Position numbers and translations under genes: made by a program. The notes under the pieces are model-generated. The model had not been told where the DNA came from. It did not search any database and was given only the letters and a program-made list of their open reading frames with translations. A stretch of DNA of 64,000 bases from NCBI GenBank assembly GCA_034440615.1, contig JAOTOM010003986.1:140001-204000 (forward strand), in the 5' to 3' direction. This document shows positions 29,601 to 41,600 of this stretch, in pieces; position 1 is the stretch's first letter; every line of letters begins with the position of its first letter. This DNA comes from Ashinkailepas kermadecensis (Eukaryota; Arthropoda; Thecostraca; Neolepadidae).

Positions 29601-32600
29601 TATCGAGAGATGCTGTGAAGCAGAAAATCAGAGCAGCAAAGCGAGCAAAAGAATTGGATTTGGCTAGGAAATGTAATGGGGACAGTCAAAACTTCTTTAG
29701 TTTCTACAAGCTAAGTAAAGTTTCAAGCACAATTGGTCCACTGGAAGTAAATGGGACTATATTGAGTGAGGATGGTGAGATGGTTGAGGAGCTGAGCAAG
29801 AAGTTTAAATCGGTGTTTACAGTGGAGGATGTGACTAATCTGCCAACCGTGAACCACAGTTCAGTGACAGGTGATCAGATACACGATGCTGATTTCATTG
29901 ATAGTGATATTGTTTTCAATTATATCAGAAAAATAAAGCCAAACAAGGCAGCAAGACCTGATGGAATTTATGCTAGGGTATTGCGGGAAGCTGAAAAGAT
30001 AGTGGCAATTCCACTTCGTATAATATTTTGTAGATCAGTTTCACAACATGAAATTCCAACAGATTGGAAAAGGGCAAATGTAGTTCCTATTTTCAAGAAA
30101 GGAGAAAGAGGGAAAGTTGTAAACTATAGGCCAGTAAGCCTCACGTCCCTAGTCTGCAAGGTTGGTTGGTTATCGGTTTTACGACACATCGACCGTTGAG
30201 TCACATAGCGTCGCCAATCTCTCACGCCGATTGGTCGCGGGCGAAGAGTAGCGACAGGTGAGATTCGAACCCACAATCTTTCGATTGTGAGACGAGCATC
30301 TTACCCCTAGACCACTCGTCCCCTAGTCTGCAAGGTACTCGAATCAATTATCAAGGATAGAATAGTTAGTTTTCTGGAAGGAAACAGATTGATTCAAGAT
30401 ACTCAATATGGGTTTAGAAAAGGGCGATCGTGTCTCACAAATCTCTTGGACTTTTTGAATTTTGCTACAGAAAAATTTGATCAGGGAAATCAGGTTGACG
30501 TAGCATATCTTGACTTTAGTATGGCCTTTGACAAGGTACCCCATAAACGGTTAATAATGCAGCTTCAGGTCCATGGTATTGCAGGTAGCATCCTAAAATG
30601 GATAGAGTTGTGGCTTTCAGATAGACAGCAGAGAGTGATGCTAAATGGTACGAAGTCATCATGGCAAAATGTTCTTAGTGGAGTCCCCCAGGGGTCGGTA
30701 CTGGGGCCACTATTGTTCATTATATATGTGAATAGCATTGAATGTGGCCCAAGCAGTAAGGTTTTGAAATTTGCGGATGATTTGAAGATCTTTAGGGCAA
30801 TAACAGGGCACAATGAGCAAGGTTTTGCTGCAGAAAGACTTAGACGAGCTAGTGAAGTGGTCCGAAAAATGGCAAATGAAGTTTAATTTTGATAAGTGCA
30901 AAGTCATGCATGTATGTAGGCAGCATATGAAGGCTCCATATTTGATGAGTGGCCAAGTACTATCTGTGACTCAGCAGGAGAAGGACTTAGGTGTTATTTT
31001 GGAACACAAAATTGGGGGCATCAGAACAGACCAAAGAAGCCAGGAAGAAGGCACTAAGAATGCTTGGGGCAATACAGAGGAATGTGTCATACAAAAGTGA
31101 GGAGGTCATCAGGAAGCTCTACTGTGCATATGTCAGGCCACATTTGGAATACTGTGTCCAAGCTTGGTCCCCTAGTTATGAGAAAGATTGTTGGCTTTTA
31201 GAGAGAGTACAAAAGAGGGCAACAAAAATGGTTGATGGTATAGGCAACCTGGCATATGAGGAAAGATTGAAGAAATTGAATATGTTTTCACTTAGATATA
31301 GAAGGCCGAGAGGAGATCTCATCGAGATTTTAAAATCTGTTCATGGTCAGGAACAGGGATATCTCAGGGAAATGTTTGAATTTAACAGAAATGATGCAAT
31401 TAGAGGTCATCAATTCAAAATTAAAGTTAATCACAGCAGGACAAGGTTAAGACAGTCTTTCTTCACCAACAGGGTAGTGGAACACTGGAACCAGCTGCCA
31501 GGAACCATCGTCAGTAGCAACACACTGAACATCTTTAAAAACGGCATAGACAATCATTATAAGAATAGGGGGCTTGTTTTTCTGTATTCCAGGGAGGGTT
31601 GATCGACAGGGAGGAGTTGGGAGTTGGGAGGAGTTTGAAATTGTTGAGTGTGTTATGCAATAGCAAGTGAGTCTCTTATTAAGTCTAAACGCTTTATAAC
31701 TTTATATAGGGTGTACCTAGTAGTGGATTCAGCACCTTCCTCCGGGATGTGATACTGATGAGATTGTCTATGGTAGCACAATGGGTATGATGGGAGGAGT
31801 TTGTAATTGTTGAGTGTATTATGCAAAAGCAAGTGAGTCTCTTATTAAGTCTGAACGCTTTATGAATTTGTGTGGGGTGTGCCTAGCAGTGGATTCGGCA
31901 CCTTCCTTCGGGATGTGATGCTGATGAGATTGTCTATGGTGGCACGATGGGTATGATGGGAGGAGCTTGTGATTGTTGAGGGTGTTATGCGGTAGCAAGT
32001 GAGTGGTGCTAGATAGGCTGGGATATATAGCTTCCTAGGAACTTGGGATAAGGGATTGATTGGGGTGAGAGTATGTACATTTCTAGTACCGTTTCTAGAT
32101 AGGCTTAACCCAGATGGGCCCCTGTGGCTCTTATTAAGCCTTAATACTTTATGACTTTATGACTTTATAAATGGGACTATATTGAGTGAGGATGGTGAGA
32201 TGGTTGAGGAGCTGAGCAAGCAGTTTAAATCAGTGTTTACAGTGGAGGATGTGACAAATCTGCCAACCGTGAACCACAGTTCAGTGACAGGTGATCAGAT
32301 ACACGATATTGATTTCACTGATAGTGATGTTGTTTTCAATTATATCAGAAAAATAAAGCCAATCAAGGCAGCAGGACCTGATGGAATTTATGCTAGGGTA
32401 TTGCGGGAAGCTGAAAAGGAACTGGCAATTCCACTTCGTATAATATTTTGTAGATCAGCTTCACAAAATGAAATTCCAACAGATTGGAAAAGGGCAAATG
32501 TAGTTCCTATTTTCAAGAAAGGAGAAAGAGGGAAAGTTGAAAATTATAGGCCAGTAAGCCTCACATCCCTAGTCTGCAAGGTACTCGAATCAATTATCAA

Positions 32601-35600
32601 GGATAGAATGGCTAGTTTTCTGGAAGGAAACAGATTGATTCAAGATACTCAACATGGGTTTAGAAAAGGCAGATCGTGTCGCACAAATCTCTTGGACTTT
32701 TTGAATTTTGCCACAGAACAATTTGATCAGGGAAATTAGGTTGATGTAGCATATCTTGACTTTTGTAAGGCCTTTGACAAGGTACCCCATAAACGGCTAA
32801 TGATGCAGCTTCAGGTCCATGGCATTTGTCTGCTCGCATTGTCTGCTCGTTTGTCTGCTCGCATCAGTAGATTTGTCTAGTGCCTTCGATTGCGTGTCTC
32901 ATAGCCGACTCTTGACCAAATTAGAGTGGTACGGCATCGACAGCTCTTGGTTTAGATCTTACCTTTCAAATCGCAGACAGGTAGTTCGGCCCGGAAGACT
33001 TGTATGCAACGTATCCTGTGGTGTTCCACAAGGAAGTTTGTGTGGTCCAATTCTGTTTTTGTTGTACACAAATGATCTTCTCTCACACATAGGTGATGTC
33101 TTTAAAGTCGTTGCTTACGCTGACGACACACAGGCGATGTTGTCATCGAAATTGGAGGACATAATGTATGCCAAACGCCGTCTCGAATCGTGCCTGGAAA
33201 CTATGTGCTCGTGGTACCGTGTAAATCTTCTCAAGCTCAACCCATCTAAAACGCAATTTGTGATTTTGGTTCTCGCCAGATGATCGTGCGGCTGCCTACC
33301 ATCAGCCTCTCTGTTCTTGGATCGGATATTTCACGTGTCTCATCTATCAAAAACCTGGGTGTGACCATGGACGAATCGTTAACATGGAGTGAACAAATTG
33401 GCGATATTGCTAAGAAATGTAACCGCATCATCTTTCCTCTAGCCAAGCATGTACGTTCTCTTACTGAAGAAACGCTGTCGAAGTTAGTGCTTGCACTGGT
33501 TTTCCCCATGTAATGTACTGTTGCTCAATCTGGTCTGCTGCATGTGACACCGAGCGCGTGCGAATCCAAAAAGTCATAATGAGGGCGGCTAGGATCATAA
33601 CTAGGACCTCTCGCTATGGTCATATATCGCATGTTATTGAGCGGTTAGGCTGGCCTAGCTTACAACGCTTTGTCGACATTAGGGATTGCTCACTGGTTCA
33701 TCTTGCAGTGCATCACTCGGGAGCACCTGAAACCCTGCGTGATCTTGTGACATTGAGAAGTGACGTCAGCTCTCGATCTACGCGATCAACACCGTTTTCA
33801 GTAGAGCGCCCACGCCTGAAAACTTCTTTTGCGCAACGCTCTTTCATGTACCGTGCTGCAGTTCTTTGGAACAGTCTCCCCGAGGAAGTTAGGGCCGAGA
33901 ATATGCGACTGGCTTTTAAGTTTAAGCTGAAGGAGGCGCTGAAAAGAGCTGTACGTGGGAATGTTTGAGTATTGTATGCATGTGTTTTTAATGTTTTAGT
34001 AGCCTCCTGTCCCACCCCTTTTTTTAAAGCGTTTTTGACATTTGATACTGAGTATCTCTTGGTACCAATACAAGGATTGATTGATTGATTGCAGGTAGCA
34101 TCCTAAAATGGATAGAGTTGTGGCTTTCAGATAGACAGCAGAGAGTAATGCTAAATGGTACAAAGTTATCATGGCAAAATGTTCTTAGTGGAGTCCCTCA
34201 GGGGTCGGTACTGGGGCCACTATTGTCCATTATATTTGTGAATAGCATTGAATGTGACCTAAGCAGTAAGGTTTTGAAATTTGCGGATGATTTGAAGATC
34301 TTTAGGGCAATAACAGGGCACAATGAGCAGGTTTTGCTGCAGAACGACTTAGACGAGCTTGTGAAGTGGTCCGAAAAATGGCAAATGAAGTTTAATTTTG
34401 ATAAGTGCAAAGTCATGCATGTAGGTAGGCAGAATATGAAGGTGCCATACTTGATGGGTGGCCAAGTATTATCTGTGACTCAGCAGGAGAAGGACTTAGG
34501 TGTTATTTTGAACACAAAATTGGGGCATCAGAACGGACCAAAGAAGGCAGGAAAAAGACACTAAGAATGCTTGGGGCAATACAGAGGAATGTGTCATACA
34601 AAAGTCAAGACGTCATCAGGAAGCTTTACTGTGCATATGTCGGGCCACATTTAGAATACTGTGTCCAAGCTTGGTCCCCTAGTTATGAGAAAGATTGTTG
34701 GCTTTTAGAGAGAGTACAAAAGAGGGCAACAAAAATGGTTAATGGTATAGGCAACGTGGCATATGAGGAAAGGTTGAAGAAATTGAATATGTGTTCACTT
34801 AGATATAGAAGGCTGAGAGGAGATCTCAAGGTTTTTAAATTTGTTAATGGTTAGGAACAGGGATATCTTAAGGAAATGTTTTAATTTAACAGAAATGATG
34901 CAATTAGATGTCATCAATTCAAAATTAAAGTTAATCACAGCAGGACAAGGTTAAGACAGTCTTTCTTCACCAACAGGGTAGTCGAACACTGGAACCAGCT
35001 GCCAGGAACCATTGTCAGTAGCAACACTCTGAACATCTTTAAAAACGGCATAGACAATCATTATAAGAATAGGGGGCTTGTTTTTCTGTATTCCAGGGAG
35101 GGCTGATATACAGATTTCGTGGGCAACTGGTTCAGTGTCCAAAAGCGCAACCAAGAAGGGCCCTTGTGGCTCATAGTTGCACTGATCTTTTATGTCTTTA
35201 TGTTTTTTATGTCTTGAAGAAAACATTGTATTCATTGAAAGATGTAGCCTTTGCTCATCGTTGGAGAAAAACCTCCAATTACATCAAAAAGACCGGTATG
35301 TATTCGGGTTGCCCGTTCTTCGCACAAAATTTGAATGACAGGAATAAAATGGACAACTTTAACAAGGCTGGTGTTTATATATTCCACACAATAAAACCAA
35401 GGAAGAGTAATATGTCTTCAAGAAAACATATTTTATTCATTGAAAGATATAGCCTTTGCTCATCGTTGGAGAAAAACGTCCTATAACAACGGATATGTTC
35501 GGAAAACATATCCGCGAATCACGTGACTGGCAAAGCACACGCTTACAGTTTCTGAAATTAATATCGGTCGCCAATACAACACTAGCATAATGGTACATAA

Positions 35601-38600
35601 ATTATGACAGTACTCGTCTTTCACAAAAGTGAGAACACATTGGAAACCTAACGACAGAACAAGCATAGATGCGTTCACTTGCACTTGCACTTGCACAGCA
35701 CATGCTCATCGATGATATCCATAATACAACCAGTGTATTTACCGTCATCTTTAATGCCTATCTGCCATGTGTCGCAGATATGCGCATACGCACATTGTAG
35801 TGTCGTATTACACCACATCAATATCAACCTACTACCCAGTTGATGAACGAAATGTACACAAGCATTTATACGTCTGACCAGTCCTCACTGACATATGCCT
35901 GGGTAATTGCCATTATCTTAGAGGTTTTTCAAACAATGATATCTTTCAATTCATCTATGTCGCAATTCCCATCTTAGCCGTCAATTCAATCCATGAGCAT
36001 TACATTTGAATCCAATCAGACGCAGGTCCATACCCCGTGACTTTAATAAACTATGCCATTTGAGTTTATTTTTGTTCGCACGTGAAGGCATAAGCTCAGA
36101 AATCAGCCACAACAAATATCACAATTATCAGTATTCCCAAGATGTGAAATATTCACATCCGTTGCTCAGCATATCAGTTTCGGGTGACGTCACGCCACAA
36201 CGCAACAGTTGTTCGACTGCGCGACGCCCAAGCGTGAACAAGCAGATTCAGAGCATGAACTGGATCAACACATGCTCTGATTTAAGTTGAAGTGTGATGT
36301 TGAAGGGTAGCCGGAATTATTTGCATTGTCGCGGGATTCATGAACGTGGCGAGGGGGATAGGTTCCCCACTTTTTCGCTGCGCCCTCTGGCTGGAGAGAG
36401 GCGCCCGTCTGAGTACAAAAGATACCCACGTAGGCAAGCTCGAGTGCACCACCCCTTCAAATTGTCAGTGGCGTCCCTCTGAGTACAAAAGGTACCCACC
36501 CACCTAGGGACACTCGAGTGCACAAGGCCTTTTTTCAAGAAAGGAGAAAGAGGGAAAGTTGAAAACTATAGGCCAGTAAGCCTCACATCACTAGTCTGCA
36601 AGGTACTTGAATCAATTATCAAGGATAAAATAGTTAGTTTTCTGGAAGGAAACAGAGTGATTCAAGATACTCAACATGGGTTTAGAAAAGGGCGATCGTG
36701 TCTCACAAATCTCTTGGACTTTTTTAATTTTGCTACAGAACAATTTGATAAGGTAAATCAGGTTGATGTAGCATATCTTGACTTTAGCAAGGCCTTTGAC
36801 AAGGTACCTCATAAACGGTTAATGATGCAGCTTCAGGCCCATGGTATTGTGGGTAACATCCTAAAATGGATAGGGTTGTGGCTTTCAGATAGACAGCAGA
36901 GAGTGATGCTAAATGGTACAAAATCATCATGGAAAAATGTTCTTAGTGGAGTCCCCCAAGGGTCAGTACTGGGACCACTATTGTTCATTATGTTTGTAAA
37001 TAACATTGAAAGTGGCCTAAGCAGTAAGGTTTTGAAATTTGCAGATGATTTGAAAGTCTTTAGGGCAATAACAGGGCACAATGAGCAGGTCTTGCTGCAG
37101 AAAGACTTAGACGAGCTTGTGAAGTGGTCCGAAAAATGGCAAATGAAATTTAATTTTGATAGGTGCAAAATCATGCATGTAGGTAGGCAGCATATCAAGG
37201 CTCCATACTTGATGGGTGGCCAAGTACTATCTGTGACTCAGCAGGAGAAGGACTTAGGTGTTATTTTTAACACAAAATTGGGGGCATCAGAACAGACCAA
37301 AGAAGCCAGGAAGAAGGCACTAAGAATGCTTGGGGCAATAAATAGGAATGTATCATACAAAAGTGAGGAAGTCATCAGGAACCTTTATTGTGCATGTCAG
37401 GCCACATCTGGAATATTGTGTCCAAGCTTGGTCCCCTAGTTATGAAAAAGATTGTTGGCTTTTAGAGAGAGTACAAAGGAGGGCAACACAAATGGTGAAT
37501 GGTATGGGCATATAAGGAAATATTGAAGAAATTGAATATGTTTTCACTTAGATATAGAAGGCTGAGAGGAGATCTCATCGAGGTCTTTAAATTTGTTCAT
37601 GGTCAGGAACAGGGTTATCTCAGGGACCTGTTTGAATTTAACAGAAATGATGCAATTACAGGTCATCAATTCAAAATTAAAGTTAATCACAGCAGGACAA
37701 GGTTAAGACAGTCCTTCTTCACCAACAGGGTAGTAGAACACTGGAACCAGCTGCCAGAAACCATTGTCAGTAGCAACACACTGAACATCTTTAAGAACAG
37801 CATAGACAATCATTATAAGAATAGGGGCTTGTTTTTCTGTATTCCAGGGAGAGTTGATCAACACATTTATTTGTAACAACACAACACATTCATGGACAAC
37901 TGGTTCAGTGTACAGAGTGCAACCAAGAAGGGCCCTTGTGGCTCATAGTTGCACTGATCTTTTATGTCTTTATGTCTTATGTCTTATGCCTTCAAATTGT
38001 CAGTCAGTGACGCCCCTCCAGGGAAATGGCACCTCCCTGAAAATCATCCCCACTTTTCCTGTCGCTCCTGAGCCCCCGGTGGGATCCACTGAGCTCAATT
38101 GCTTGTGACGTGCCTAAATACCCTGGATCTATGTCGGCTATTGTGGTTGGTGAACGGATGAATATACTGAAACACGTCCGATGTATTTTGATCAGCAATC
38201 TCTTCGACATAGTAGGACGTTATATTTTAGATTTATTTTCCTGGATGATGTATGTGGTGATGCTGCTACTACGGCAAATACAAATGTGCTCCGTGGTGCA
38301 TATCTCATCGTGTTCCAGCTTCAGGAAACTGCATGTCAATATGTACATTCATTATAGAGCGGAAACGCTTCATTGCTGCCACAAAGGCAGACGCTGATAC
38401 TCAGACTCGGAAAGCATCGGAAAAACGTAGGCGCTTGGTCTCCGAATCGTTACGCCAAGAATATACCACCAGTAGTTGTGAACGGATGAGTACTCACGGA
38501 CTTGGCGGGTGACATCCTCGAACGCACCGAGTGCGGCTCGATCCACTTAACGTTCTGAAGTTGCATGATAGGACTTGACGGGTGACATTCCCGGATGCAC

Positions 38601-41600
38601 AGAGTGCGTCACGACCCACTTAATGTTCTTAAGTTGTACACGCACTATTGAAACGGGTCGGTTGCACTATTGGAACGAGATGAAACAGGTCCGCCTATCG
38701 GCACCCATGCACCTTTCATGTCGGATCGGGGTGCTCTCCTCTGGCCCGAGATCTCTTCCGGTGACCAGGGCGATCTCCGTCGGTTTACGTGTTCCTTCCG
38801 CCACCTCGGGACCCCTCCCGTTGGTTCGGACTTTTTTTTAACTGGCTGGGCCCTCTGTCAGCCCGAGGATCTTCCACCGACTTGGGAAACCTCCGTCCGC
38901 TCAAGAGCCCTTCACTTTGGCCCGGCCAGAGGCCCTCAGCCTCTGCCAGTGGACACCGCCCATCGACTCGGGGGACTCCTGGTGTAATATAACCCACTGG
39001 GGTTGACGCACCCTAAAACCCCAATAATCAATCATCGGCCCAGGGCCGTCTACATCAGCACGGTGCGTCTTAATCGGACCATGTCCCCCTTGTCCAAATC
39101 CTGGATCCGCCACTGGAGTCCGCCATAATAATGCCGGGATCCCATGTACTCCATTGGTAGTGAGGCTCAGGAAAACTATTCCGGTGCATGGATAACCACG
39201 CTTCCTTGGAAACGATGCTTAAATGTTGGATCAGGACCACCAGAAATGTATGCTGTGCACCTCTTTGGGAAAATAAATCATGGTAGACAATAGCACAGAC
39301 AGGTGAGGTATCTTCAGAAGCATGAATCTATGACAGCACGGCGAGGACGTATGTTTTCCAAGAGCACAGAGGAATGTGTGCACCTCACGGAGCTCAAAGA
39401 TGGTAGACACGAAGCGGCGCAGATCGAACCCACCTAGCACCCTCCTACCCTTCCCTCCACACTGACAGCAGCTTCTATCCATTTCTGCCCAAGCTGCAGA
39501 TAGCCCCGCCCATTTTCCCCAGACTAAAGGAGCCGCCAATTCTCGCCAGCAGAGCACTACCAGTGACTGAACACACCACTGGTCTTGTGACAGTGGCACC
39601 TACTGCCACCGCTGGTCCTATGACAGTGGTACCTACTGCCACCGCTGGTCAGGCTGGCTTGATACAGCCGCCGTCGACAACCGTGCAGCTGGCCTTGGCC
39701 ACTACCATCAGGCAGAGTTCCCCGGAGATCGGCTGCCATCGCGCGACAATCACTCCGAGCGGCGAGAAATGCGTCCAGAGCAGTGGCGGCCGTCTGCATG
39801 TACGTGATAGAGTTTTCAATGTCAGTGGCTGTGAGATTGTTTGGCTGGCGGTAACTCTCTCCAGTGAGTTTATTGGGCGCTTTACGACGCATTTTATGCA
39901 CCATCACTGCTAATGGTGCCGACCAAACGTTTCGTCAGTGGGCATCGGATTAGGAAATGTCCCGTGTGGTCCGAGTGTTGAACCCGGGGCATCCACCCTT
40001 GGTGTAGAGCTCAACACCTGAACCACTCGGCCACCCTCGCCCTGGTCTCCGGTAGGGGTGAGGTCGAGTGGCGACGGTCTCCGGTAGGGGTGAGGTCGAG
40101 TGGCGACGGTCTCCGGTAGGGGTGAGGTCGAGTGGTGACGTCTCCGGTAGGGGTGAGGTCGAGTGGTGACGTCTCCGGTAGGGGTGAGGTCGAGTGGTGA
40201 CGTCTCCGGTAGGGGCGAGGTTGAGTGGTGACGTCTCCGGTAGGGGTGAGGTCGAGTGGTGACGGTCTCCGGTAGGGGTGAGGTCGAGTGGTGACGTCTC
40301 CGGTAGGGGTGAGGTCGAGTGGTGACGTCTCCGGTAGGGGTGAGGTCGAGTGGTGACGGTCTCCGGTAGGGGTGAGGTCGAGTGGTGACGTCTCCGGTAG
40401 GGGTGAGGTCGAGTGGTGACGTCTCCGGTAGGGGGCGAGGTCGAGTGGTGACGGTCTCCGGTAGGGGGTGAGGTCGAGTGGTGACGGTCTCCGGTAGGGG
40501 TGAGGTCGAATGGCGACGGTCTCCGGTAGGGGTGAGGTCGAGTGGTGACGGTCTCCGGTAGGGGTGAGGTCGAGTGGTGACGTCTCCGGTAGGGGTGAGG
40601 TCGAGTGGTGACGGTCTCCGGTAGGGGTGAGGTCGAGTGGTGACGGTCTCCGGTAGGGGTGAGGTCGAATGGCGACGGTCTCCGGTAGGGGTGAGGTCGA
40701 GTGGTGACGGTCTCCGGTACGGGTGAGGTCGAGTGGTGACGGTCTCCGGTAGGGGTGTGGTCGAATGGCGACGGTCTCCGGTAGGGGTGAGGTCGAGTGG
40801 TGACGGTCTCCGGTAGGGGTGAGGTCGAGTGGTGACGTCTCCGGTAGGGGTGAGGTCGAGTGGTGACGTCTCCGGTAGGGGTGAGGTCGAGTGGTGACGT
40901 CTCCGGTAGGGGTGAGGTCAAACGGTGACGCCGGACAGGAGCAGTGAGAAGGGGCAAGCGTTGTTTCGCGGTCAGTCAATGGCCAATGCTCTGAGGCTTG
41001 TCAAGAATTGACGACGCGAGCAGATGGCGCAAAAACACTCAGTTCCAAGTGGTCGCCGAGGCTTTGCAATGAGGGGGGGGTAGACATGCTTACGATATAG
41101 ATGAGAAGGGCCGGGGCAGCATCGATGAAGTCGAAACAGGACTTGTGTAGTGGGCGACACACCGGTGCGATCAATAACTCTGCTTCCGAGCAGCAATGAC
41201 CCCAGTCATGCAGAGCGCTCGATACACTTTTAATCGTTCACTGTCTCTGACGCATTTCGAAAGAAGCGTGTATTTGTCTAAATGCATCCGGAGCCAGCGG
41301 ATTAACGCAGTCTGTCGTTGAGGTGTGAGACAAAGGGAGTGAACTGTAGCAGTCGGCTATGAGAACTACTGCAACTTTTGCTTACTCAACACGCTTTGTA
41401 ATATAGTCACTTAAAATGGATGGAAATGTTTTAGAGAGGCGTTGTGCTCTCAGACCTGGCTATCGACTGGACACATAGTGTCGTGATTGATCTTGGTTCT
41501 TTTCGAGATATAAATGACTTACATGGAAGGCAATCGCTGTCATGATTTACGAAACGCAGCCTCCAACTGCCCATACCACACACTCACACACCCACCATAA

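Larger units (their letters stand above)
27477..32168 (+). mobile_element. CR1-like LINE, copy A (near full length, damaged)
   Basis: In order it holds an ORF1 with an esterase-like domain, an AP endonuclease, a reverse transcriptase, a C-terminal segment and a 3' region. The 3' region ends in tandem (TTTATGAC)n-type repeats at about 32145-32168. Short tandem repeats at the 3' end are typical of CR1-clade LINEs. Damage includes an in-frame TAG before ORF1, a stop after the endonuclease, a 358-bp internal duplication, a SINE insertion and frameshifts near 30820 and 30990. It lies in sense orientation relative to the window, antisense to the host gene. Confidence 0.9.

Noticed and set aside
30230..30320. 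tRNA gene
   Set aside because: A and B boxes are present, but the acceptor stem does not pair and the tRNA-like part is fused to a repeated body with a target duplication, so it is a SINE.
40011..40979. 322- and 335-codon frames on the minus strand
   Set aside because: They arise from the 31/32-bp minisatellite.
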